Positions 9,432 through 20,094 of a DNA stretch of 64,000 nt are shown here, piece by piece; positions within the stretch are counted from its first letter, which is position 1; each line of letters begins with the position of its first letter. Source of the stretch: Lunularia cruciata (taxonomy: Eukaryota; Streptophyta; Marchantiopsida; Lunulariales; Lunulariaceae). The notes below the pieces were generated by a model. It searched no databases and was not told where the DNA came from. It worked only from the letters and a program-made list of their open reading frames with translations. Position numbers and translations under genes: made by a program. The stretch is from assembly GCA_948567375.1 (NCBI GenBank), contig OX419755.1, positions 4,221,001 to 4,285,000 on the forward strand, in the 5' to 3' direction.

Positions 9432-11760
9432 ATGGTATTAGAATAGCCTTAAGTGATTGCTCTTGTATGGCAACCCAATCCCCCACTCATAATAGATAAA
9501 ATCTAGCTGACATCTCTTGATGCTTTGCACAACCCCCTCTAATATAATGAAAGCACCATTGAGGAAGTAAGAGGAATAAGAACAATGCTAACTTGTCTAA
9601 TGGATCACATGCCGAACGATCAAGTGGTAGGCAAAAAGTCTATCTAGCCTCATCATCAAGTGTACGTGATAGCCTATTGAATAGATATGGACATGGAAAA
9701 CTAGTCTTGAATAACCCTAAAATACAATCTTCTTGAGATACTAACCACTCTCACAACTTGATAGGTATCCCTAAAATGATCAACAAAGGAATAGAGGAGA
9801 CGTGCATAATCCCGAGTGTCACCATTTTTTATGTGTTTACTCGCCTCACATGAGTATCCCAAGTGGTCCAATCAAAGTCCTTGTGCCTCCATGGATCTTT
9901 ACCCCTTGCAAAGTAAAGCGTAGGTAACACACCATCATGGTGTATCTCTAGCCGCTTTGGGTGGCTCTACATAGCGAAGTGTAACCATGGCTAGAGCAAG
10001 AATAACAATTGTAACACAAGATGCTTCTCTTAGTATCTCCCCATACTTGCAAAACCACAACTTCTCACATCCTTAAAATGAGTAAATATTATCTCTCCAA
10101 ACCCTAAAAACTATAAATTTTCAATTCACATCTCAAAACATTTCACCTAAGTTCCCATGGAACTCTATCATGAATACCAAAGAATTTGAAATGAAAATTC
10201 TCCAATCCATCACTCTCAATATGAAAAATAATCACTCTAAACTCTAAGAATCCTCATAACTTTCTACTCTATTCTCCATAACCTTCAATCTAGATACCAA
10301 ACTGAATAGAAAAATGGACAAAATCTACTATTTACTCATGTGATATATCCGGGTGAGCTCTCCAAAAATCTATAATCTCTTTTCTCTCATCTCTCATTGC
10401 CCCTCTTATAGATATAGATAAGGAAAGTAAAATGAGCAAGGATGAGGCAATCAGGAAAGAAGACACAAAATGGGGCTAAACCCATAGTATTTGCATGAGA
10501 ATCGCTTGTATAGTATTACCATTCTATATGATTATGAATCATCATTGGTATGGTATTAACATTATAATTGGTATGTTATTATTATATTATCATGATATAT
10601 TTTGTATATCATTATTGTCATACTATTGGCATGAGAAATCTATCATCTTGCACCCATGAATGAGACACTTGTTTCTTAGTAGTTGCGTGCATGCTAGGCT
10701 CTAAAGTTTGTCGGATTCATGAAAAATTACACATACTCAACCATTTAGCAACTGACAAATTGGTGGAAGTGAGCTCTACATCTATTACATTTATCAAGCA
10801 AAAATTCAACTGTATTAATCTAATACTTTAAACAACATATCCAATTACATCAACATTGAGCAGCGACAAGATCTAAGTAGTCAAGGCGTAAATCAGAGTG
10901 CAATTCACTTTAACTAATCACTCCATATTACCCATTGGAGTCCATGGGAAAATCACAAAAGTAATCTTCACACATAAGATTGAGTTCAATTTATCTTAGA
11001 GATCTTAATCAAGATCAGGTCTAGGAACAACAATAGCAAACAATAAATAACCTCATGAATCCATCAAGATCTTAAAAATCATAAATTAAGAGAGCAAAAA
11101 ATTAATATAATATAGATATTGACAATTCAAGCTTGAGACAACTTAATCCAATGAATCCATGAATATCCATTGCATTGCGTGGACGTCAATCTAGCATAAT
11201 ATGCACTTATAACTCGGAGAAGGTCCAATTTGCATTAATCTTTTTTAATGAAACTAAAAATTAATAACATATTGATAGAAAGCGTAAATTTTACATTTAG
11301 ATAAGTGGAGGAAGTTGGTTTTCTAATTTATAGATGTGTATAAAATTATTATTTTTTACTAAATAGATTTGAATTTTTTATTATTTTTGTTATTCTAAAT
11401 TTTTTTTATCTTGATTAATAAAATAATAATGATAATTAAAGATGGAAGTAAAATTTAAAAAAATAATTATATCAAACCATTATTTATTTTATTTTTATAA
11501 AATTTAAATTATTAAAATAAAATTTTAGACAAGTAAATATTTATATTATTATTATTATACGAAAATTATTTTATATATTCGATATAATTTTATAAAATAA
11601 TAAACTAAACTAAAACATATTAAAAAATTTAAATTAAAAATTATATCACTATAGATAAAATTTTATATTATTATTCCACCATTTACGTAATAGTCTATAT
11701 AACATTATAATAAGAAAATACTTATCATTATCAAATTATTGATTCAGGAAATCCACACGA
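9432..11760. other. AT-rich intergenic DNA with a possible coding relic
   Basis: No intact gene is seen. On the minus strand at about 9480-10000, short stretches in shifting frames look once-coding (PWRHKDFDWTTWDTHVRR, then DYARLLYSFVDHFRDTYQ), suggesting an old unidentified retroelement or gene. 11200-11750 is extremely AT-rich with many A and T runs. Confidence 0.5.
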
Positions 11761-11785
11761 TGACTAATGCGCACCTCTTCTCGTT

Positions 11786-11846
11786 GTACGGCACGATGGG
11801 GTTTGCCCCTTCTTGTTATCCTACGCTACGCGGTAGCTTTTTCTTC
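11786..11846 (+). repeat. diverged copy of the short dispersed repeat
   Basis: GTACGGCACGATGGGG, CCCCTTCTTGTTATCCTACG and CGCGGTAGCTTTTTC follow the consensus order, with several substitutions and a CTACG duplication. It is less certain than the other copies. Confidence 0.5.
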
Positions 11847-13424
11847 CCCGTGAGATAGGACCTTTCAAGTCCAGCAGGAAAATGAAAGAATATAATGTGA
11901 TTACTCCTGATATTAAGTGCCAATTAAGACTCACTTGCCAGTCAATCTAAAGTGGGTCTTGGCGAGTCTTTCTGTCAACTTGGGTTAAGTCGAGGTGCCA
12001 AAAGTGGCTTATTGTAGTATACCGTATAGGAAGTAAATTTTTTTTGGGAATTTTTTACTTTTGTACAAATACTTCAAATTCTATTTCAAAGTTAAAATAC
12101 CATTCTGAATGAGTTTTGTAATAGATACAAATAGCTATGTCCCTTGAAAGGTTATTAGATGAATTCTCAGTTATTCTAAAGACAAGCCAAGCTATAAATT
12201 GTAGTAGCCTCTTAATAACCTATCATTGGTAGTATATGATCAATCAATGAGCATATAGTTGAACCCAGAATATATAGATGGTAAAATATTCAGAAAGAAT
12301 AAACTTCTTAAATCCAGAAACCATATGTGAATATTTTCTTGGATAAAAGTCTCTTCGTAAATTACAATACCAGATCAGATCAGATTGACAAATACTTTTT
12401 GAGAGCTTGAAGCAATAATTGATAAGGCACACGAGATATTACAAGCAAAAAAAGACTATTTTAGTGTTCCAAAAGAAAAGACTATTTTAGTGTTCCAAAA
12501 GAAAGGATTGAAAAGCGTTTTATCTATAATAGATAAGGGCTGTGGCATATATTAACAAAATACCATAGTAAAAAGTGTCCAATTCTTAGTTTGCTTTGGT
12601 TTGATATTCTGGCATAAATTCTGGTTTGATTGATTATGAAAATTTTATTCTAGAGCTGTAGATGAGAAAATAGGATTTGTAAATGTAATGCCCATAAATT
12701 GGGAACTGGTGCGGGGTATCACCACAATGGGTCGTTTAAAAAATGGGATTGAAGGGTAATTACGGGTACCTGTAAAAGAAGTGGACATTTCAATAGCAGT
12801 ACCAGTAAAAATTCATCGGGTAATACTATTTTCATTTTCTGAAAACTTAGGCCAATCTTTTCCTGAAGGGTTCAAAGGGTTCTGGATCACCCCATAAAAT
12901 TTTACGGGAAATGAGAAAAGTAACCCATAAAAATTTAAGGAGCTACAAATATTGTCCATAACACCCAAGTACTCCCCCGCTTCTTTTTTCGGAGTTTTTG
13001 AACGTGTTGTTAAAAAGTTTTATGAGTACCCGAAACCTGTTTCTGAATACCATTATTTTGGGATGATATCCCAAATGTCAAGGGCCCCCTCCCAACCCTC
13101 GGGCGGGTTGCCCAAAACATCCAGCAACTTGGGCCAAATCTTGGTATGAGCTTTGGATTATATTGTCAAGCTCTCTATCAAGCTTCCCATTCTAGAAGAA
13201 GACAAGAACGGGAAGTGGAATTTTTATTTGATAACCCATCATGGATATGGCTTTTTGTACCAACTACAACACTCATTGAGAATAGTACATCAACTTCGAA
13301 GCAGGAATTACAAGGGTTTTGCATAAAACTGTTGAAATAAAGGTGCTTTTATATAGTTGCTATATGCTATTATAGCCTACAGAAAATCAATAGATGGAAT
13401 TCCTTTCTAGGTTTTAGATTAAAT

Positions 13425-13481
13425 ACGGCTTGATGGGGTCTTCCCATCCTTCGTGTTTGCTACGCGGTCGCCTTTTACCTC
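13425..13481 (+). mobile_element. short dispersed repeat flanked by a target-site-like duplication
   Basis: About 55 bp: GGCTTGATGGGGTC, then TTCCCATCCTTC, then CTACGCGGTCGCCTTTT. The same sequence recurs at 18397-18459 (plus), at 23700-23760 (complement) and, more diverged, at 11786-11846. Here it sits between two near-identical 19-21 bp direct repeats (TCTAGGTTTTAGATTAAATAC at 13406-13426; TCTAGGTTAGATTAAATAC at 13482-13500). That is the footprint expected when a short element inserts by staggered cutting, as SINEs do. No tRNA-like A/B box was seen. Confidence 0.55.
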
Positions 13482-13892
13482 TCTAGGTTAGATTAAATAC
13501 AAAAGGCATTTCTATGAACTCTTGTCCTTGGCATTTACAAGAACTCTGGCCGACTCCAAAATGTTCAACCTCTTCTCCTCTCTACAATGTTTACAGAAAG
13601 CTCATCTTAAAGATGCGTTGATTCTCTACGATTCCCGCAGCATTGAGGTTAGGACTATTGTAGGAAGTATAACAGTCAAATATGCTAGGCAATATCCTTT
13701 AAATTGAATTGAATTGAATTACAATGATTTGGATCATAAGTTTAGTGGTTTGTATACACATCACTCAAAATAATTTTCAGACGCAAATAGGAACATTAAG
13801 TGAGTAGATGACGGAGAAGAGCAGGATAAGATATTCTAAAACATTTTAAGTTCAACTAGGATGATGTTTCTCATGAGGGTCACATGAGAATG

Positions 13893-14022
13893 TATATGTA
13901 TATAAAGGTAGATCAACTTGTACGCGTTGGAGATAGCAACTACAAAAATGAGAGTAGGATCTATATTTCGTGTGATATGTATATAAAGGTAGATCAACTT
14001 GTAAGCGTTGGAGATAACAAAA
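13893..14022. repeat. imperfect tandem repeat, about 81-bp spacing
   Basis: The block TATAAAGGTAGATCAACTTG followed by TACGCGTTGGAGATAGCAA (about 47 bp in all) occurs at about 13893-13940. It occurs again, with few changes, at about 13974-14022. Confidence 0.8.
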
Positions 14023-15035
14023 TTGAGAACAACATTTAAATGTCCTGTTACACCCAGTGATTATGTCCAGTGTGATGCTCTGGTGGTGTAAATACATGAA
14101 AACTATATTCATACGGTTGAATAGATGTCAGTACATGCAGTCTGTAAGCAATTAACTATAAACTGTAAGGGAGATTCTTTTACGCACGACTTTGTTGCAC
14201 GGTGAAACTGGTGGTTGGGGAAGAAAATTAGGATTGCAACAGTCAGTAAATTTCTTTGCATACATTTTCAACTTGCTGCACAAAATGCAGGTTGATGTTG
14301 AACTGGATCTTGTTTTACTTGAAGCTATTCACGCGGCTTCATGTGAAGATGTGTCAATTAGGCCACGAGCCAAACAAGCAATCAACAACATAACATCATG
14401 GTAAAGATGGGATCACTAGCACCGTACCTCTTGGTCTTAAAATCGCCAGTTACGTGTAATAGCGTGGTGGACAAAAGCCTCAATATGTCGTCATTATAGA
14501 CGTTCTCCACCAAGAGTTGAGGTCCAATTCTGATCATGGGGATCCAAGAACTCGTGAGATCTTGTTAAAGTGGTGGTCTCAAGAGGACCTTGAGCACCAC
14601 CAAAGAGAGCTCTAAGTTGCAGTCCACGAGACGCCGCAGCAGGCCAAGTATATAGATATTTTGTGATTGAGGTGGTTCCTTCACCACCTCCAACAGGCCC
14701 AGTATTATCATTAGAGTTGAATTATTATAGTTTCTGTGCTAAGTAACCCTTTGTGTCTTTACATGCTCCGGTCTAAGAATCGCAGTCATCGGTAACTATG
14801 ACACAATCGCATAACCTTCATCAGCTGATTTAAAATCACATAACCTTTGTTGCGTTGCTTAACTTAACGTACTCAGTTGCAACATGTGCAACATTCCAAA
14901 GAAGCAAGGGACAACTTTACAAATTTTAATACACTTACAACATTGGGCTATATCGTCGATGTATCACTTGGTTATAGAAAAAGGGAACTCCGCAGTAGAA
15001 CTACTGAAGCCGAGTCTGCCCACAGAGCTATGAAA

Positions 15036-16303
15036 TCAACTTATATAAGAAACAGATGAACCCGAAGACGGGGAACCGTAGCCGTAAGAAGTTTGTGTCT
15101 CCGGAGGCTGTGAGAGTCCTCTCTGTGGATTGTAGTTCGGGGCGGGCGCAGAAGGAGGAACTGTTGACTGTTGTGAGTACGATGGTGTCGTGCCTGGGGG
15201 TGGATTATATCCAGAGCTCCTGTAACCAGTGTGCGGTTGTAGGGATGAGGTGCTTTAAGAACCCGGTGCTCCATTCATATTCTCCAATGGGGCACCCGGG
15301 ACTCCTGGGGCTACGGGAGCAGAGGAAGTACCTGGAGGTGAAGGAGCTGACGACCTCATAGGTCCATTCGAATTCATTACACCGGAACCTGCTGGCGGTC
15401 TTGCGGGCGGAGGAGGTGTTCTAGACTGTGGAACGCCTGTCGAAGGTCCGTAACCTTTCAGGAAAGTGATCGCACGATAAACGGAATGATCAGAAAATCC
15501 AAGTTTGTATATAAAAGGTTTTAATCTCTAATTAAGTTTCCTTGACCTTGTTTTGGGTCTAAACATTGAATGTCGATTAAAGTTAATGTAGCCTTCTTCA
15601 AGCTAATACTTAAACATCATACATCTCAAGAATCGGCCATATCAGGACTAGGATGGACGCCGCAGCTCAGTCTAGTTTCTCTAAGTGGACAGGATACTGA
15701 AGTTGATTTTGAAAGGACAAGAGGTATGTCTTTCGGGTTGTACGGCTATGCCACACCACTTAAGAAAGACCTACCAGAGATGAAATGAAGAGAAAATGAC
15801 GAGAAGAGAAGACGGACAGCTTCCATACCTGTTGATGGAGCCCCAGGAATTGGTAAAACAGGAGGCCGGAGAGTTGGCAATCTTGATGGTGGAGGTGCTG
15901 CTGAATTGGTTGAACCTGGTACTGGAAGCGGTAGTGTCACACATAATTCCCTTTATACGAATCTTCATGAAAGAATTTGAGATGGTCAAAGTCTCAACCC
16001 GAGGAGGGGTACTTTACCTTGTGTTTGTATCCGGCTCTGTGCTGTTTCCTCACCTCTGGCTGTAGACACCAACAACGGACTGACGTGAATTTTTAGAAGC
16101 GTGGGAAGGTGTCACTGTCGATTAACATTCAGTTACAGACAAGAGGAATCGTCTGAAACCGAATAAAAGACAATTCGATGTCCAAGACACCAACAATACT
16201 AGTAACTGCTGCCCCAAAGCAGGACGCCGTCAGAGCATAGCAAGCATATATAATACTTACAGAATCTTGCATTAAATAGGTGTCGCAATAATCGCAATAG
16301 TAC
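15036..16303 (-). pseudogene. U1 snRNP protein C (U1-C), exons present but gene apparently broken
   Basis: U1-C binds the U1 snRNP and helps it recognise 5' splice sites. Two exons encode its N-terminal C2H2 zinc finger: 16303-16261 (YYCDYCDTYLMQDS) and 16059-16018 (PEVRKQHRAGYKHK), both with good GT-AG borders. A proline-rich C-terminus follows in 15940-15829 (PSRLPTLRPPVLPIPGAP) and 15436-15036 (TPPPPARPPAGSG ... YNPPPGTTPSYSQQ). Phase fits between these last two exons. Two defects show. The conserved segment that should follow KHK (the AN-V-x-YY helix) is absent from the 75-bp gap to the next exon, and a frameshift near 15255 breaks the last exon. No start exon supplying Met-Pro was found. 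It is either a degraded gene copy or a gene with an exon I could not see. Confidence 0.68.
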
Positions 16304-19300
16304 CTGCACCAAGTTGTGAGGCATTTAGATGGAGTACAATCTGCTTTGGAGTAAAATGCCCCAGATACTGACGAATCCCACTCATAAGAAAATAGTACCT
16401 ATAATGACATGAAACTGAGATAGGTAGGCTCTTTACTAAATGTAAATGGCGAGGATGGAAGAAGCAAAGAGTTAAGAGTCGACGAAGAACATGGAGAAGA
16501 GAACGAAGAGCAGAGGGAGAGCATCAGAGAAGAGCGAGAGAATGAGAGGAGCAAGTAGCTAGTGTAGTCCGGGGCAGGAAACAGTAAATACGTAATATAC
16601 AAAGAAGAAAAAGACAAATGCAAAATTGTGGAACTTCGAGGGCTGTGTGGCTAATTGAGGAAGGACATAGAGGTCGGAGGAAACAAAACGAGACATCGGA
16701 GGTCTCATTGTGCTCAACCGACGGAAGTCATGTTACCCCAATGAGCTTCGAAAGAATGTATTCGAAGTCTGGAAGCAAGTATAGAGTTCATTCGTCCAAC
16801 AGCCACTTTTTGTCAATTACTCCTGAGAACACTCACAAAAGCCCGAAAATTCTCAGTTCAAATGGGAAAAGAGTGTAATGATAGTAAGCTGGCTGTCGTC
16901 TTAGAGTAGATTCTCTCACATAATAACTCAGAGCATGGTCTGCTTGGACTTGGAAACTTGACAGGAGCTTAATTACCATGGCGGATGCTCATTTCCAACC
17001 AAACTTGATGTGGATGTCCTAATGGCCTAATATAAGGACTTCTTCCAACGAAACCTGGAGTTATGCCAACTTTAAGTTATTAGGTTTCAGAATAGGTACA
17101 GAATAGAGAATTGAAGTATTCGTTGTGGACGTGTATCAGAACGATGCAAGATGCACTTTTCTTGCAAACTTAAAACAAGAAGCACATTGCTCAGAATGAA
17201 CCCAACAGTCCGGAAATAAGGAGCACGAGGATCAATTTTGCCCGCCAATAATACTATCATTCAGTCAAGGTGCACCCATGATCATACAAAAACGTTGAGA
17301 CTCAACTTACTGTTATCTTATTTTATTACAACGAAGATGCTAAGATTCAGCAAGTGCATCCGCATGTGCATTCTGCACAATCCGAAGCTGACGATGAGGT
17401 AAGGTGCAAAGTAAACCCTAAAAAGGTGTGGAGAGACAAGTCAGAGAAAGAAGAGAGATTTTTCCTAAGACATAATCTAAACAGAACAGCGTAATTTCGG
17501 ACCCAGACTCACCACGGCATATTTGAATGTACAGAAGAAAGCTTTTGAAGAAGCTTATGTCAATCGTTCATAGAAATCCAGGCAAGCACACTGGAATACT
17601 GTGCAGACTGTGCATTCAGGTGCAGCCAATGATTGCTCTAATTGCTCGTAACTTCCCCTAGATAAGGAAAATTGAATGAGCGCAACCACAAGTCATCCTG
17701 ATTATTGTTCCTGCGAACAACTCCAGTTTCCTAGCCGACACCAAAGTGCAACACAGCGCTAGAAAATGCAAAATAACATTTCCCTGTTGAGCCAATTAGT
17801 CTCTTTGGACTGAATGGCACTCCGGAGGCTTTTCTCTATGGTTGTCATCAACTCTTGAGCTTGACCTGGATTTTCTCTGAAAACTGGTTCTCTGATTCTT
17901 CTCCTCTGGAATATACTCCAACCCTTCTCATCGGCTCATCATATTGTTGTCAGTATTCTACTGTATGTTTGTGTGTGCATGGTCACTCCACCCAACCACG
18001 AGATCTGTTGATCTGAAAGTGCTAACGGGAGTCATCACGAGCCCAAATTCACCTCTCCAAAGTACAGTGAGCTTGCCCATGACATTTCTCGTCATTCCTG
18101 TCTAGCTGTTGATGGGTGTACTTGAAGGTTTCTAGTCCTATCCTTTAGTGCCTTCTCTTATTCTTTACCTTTCTGAATGGCTAACCTTCAAGTGGTCAGG
18201 AAAAACAAAGACAGAAAATTACAAGTTTCCAAAAATTTGTAAACTTGCTGGCGTAGTTTACAAGGAAAACTATCCCATTCACCTGAAATGCATACTATCT
18301 CACAAAAAGCTCAAATTATACTAAACTTTAGTAACCTGTTTGAAGTATCCGATACTATTGGGGATTAGCCCCATTTACTTCTTATGTTTTACCTTCGTAC
18401 GGCTTGATGGTAGGTCTTCCCATCCTTCTTATTGTCCTACGCGCAGTCGCCTTTTCCCGGTTCCCATTACAGATGTTTCCGCGAAACAGTCTTGGGAAAT
18501 CGAGATGGTGCAAAATTGTATAAATTTTCATGAAATCAGCGTAGGGACATAGAGCCAATCACATGCGACCTGTACCTCCAAGACCATGACATAAAGCGAA
18601 GTCATTGACCACAGTGCTACAGTATATGTTATCATGTAGTTCGATATGTGATTTATTGAATCATTAATGGTTAATTCAAGGATTCAATCAATTACATGAG
18701 TTATGGGTGATAAATGATGATCACTCAGCGTTTTATATACCTTGCCCTCTCGACGGTGTCGAGCATAAGCCGGAACGCAACGAGGGCTATAGCTTCAAAT
18801 ACAAAGATATTTCTTGAGGTAACCATGTCTGAAATCTGCTCCATAACCAACTAGCTGTAAACAGTACTGATATCTAATGAACACATCAAATCCTAAGAAC
18901 ACACCAACTTTCATTCAAGAGATGTGTTGGTTTAACCATGCTTAATATCTGCTACATGTTATCAAGTAGATCTATACAACACATGCTTGCATAGTGGAAT
19001 ACAGAACCCGTTGACACATTGAGGCAACCTAGTAAAGATAAGTATCAATTATATAGAGAGATAAGCGCGCTTAGATCTGCATGCCAGGGTTACCATGATG
19101 TTGATGATGCACTGGTACCTGGAATGTATTGCGAGGGCAAGCAAATATAACCTTGAGAGAGTAAACATGCCGGTGAGGACGAGATAAAGGTGTTATGATT
19201 ATCGCATGAAGATGTTAGTGCATAGGACATAAACTGCTCGAGTCTCAAACTATTATGAGACACCCAGAAGCGAGTGTATAAGGGCTGGGATTAGGTCGAT

Positions 19301-20094
19301 AGAGCATGTACCTGTCAGTATTGCGAATGCGAGCAAGTGTGACTAGTTATCTTCTTCTCAACTGGCTACCCAGTTCACCCGTTGAGAGAGAAACGTGACT
19401 GGAGCACAAGATAATGTTCTGATGACAACATGAAGATGTCAGTGCAAGTAACTGCTCGAGTCTCAAATGTTACGACACAACCCGGGGTGAGTTTCTCAGC
19501 ATTGGAACTTACGAAATAATTGAAAAGCAGAATCGGAGAAGTTGCTAGCATGCCAGGTATTTTCGATCAATAGAAAGAACATAGAAAACATATAGACACT
19601 GCAGGTAGAGAGTAGTGATAACGAAAGCATAGGAAGCATTGCCAGTGGAAGATGTTAGTGAGAGCGAGGAGCAAGCTTATATAGCAAAGATCAATCCGAC
19701 TGGAAAACTGTAGTGGGCGAGTTTGAGCGAGTTGTATAAAAGCTTGAGCTCTGCATATAAAGTGGGCAGGCTTGTACAGGTGTGCAAAAACGATAGATTC
19801 TAGTGGTGCCTTAATCCCTATACAACACATACATATAGAGAACACACCAACTATCATTAGCTGAATCTAAAAGAATCCTCGACAAACTTCAGAGTACACT
19901 CCTTCATTCCACTCTTCAATGAACTTTGATGCAAGGATCTGAAGGCTGAGTGGGGTAAAGTGAGAAACGGATTCTCAAACTTTTCCTCGTAGCAACTTTT
20001 CTTGCATTTGTGGAACTCACAGATTTGTACAATCCTCTGAAAATGTGTTGCTCTGACCATCCTGTCAATCTACGACGAAGTGCCATTATCAAGC
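16304..20094. other. intergenic DNA, no firm gene
   Basis: 16304-16640 is CT-rich on the minus strand, as in a 5' leader, and may be the leader of the U1-C copy. A coding-like stretch lies on the minus strand near 17830-17945 (FRENPGQAQELMTTIEKSLR), but borders and family are unknown. 18397-18459 is a dispersed-repeat copy. 19120-19490 holds a diverged tandem duplication. 19860-20094 is probably the 3' flank of the amidase gene. Confidence 0.45.
18397..18459 (+). repeat. copy of the short dispersed repeat
   Basis: GTACGGCTTGATGG, GTCTTCCCATCCTTCTTATT, GTCCTACGCG and GTCGCCTTTTCCC follow in the same order as at 13425-13481. Flanking direct repeats are not clear: 18371-18393 and 18463-18480 share only CCCATT..AC and ATGTTT.CC. 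Confidence 0.7.

Larger units (their letters stand above)
11761..15030. other. intergenic DNA with short repeats; no firm gene
   Basis: Holds two copies of the short dispersed repeat (about 11786-11846 and 13425-13481). A 28-bp direct repeat lies at 12448-12504, a GAATT microsatellite at about 13701-13717, and an imperfect tandem repeat at 13893-14022. Small open stretches at 13150-13326 (LPILEEDKNGKWNFYL) and about 14290-14403 have coding-like composition but no recognised family. No gene call is made. Confidence 0.5.
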
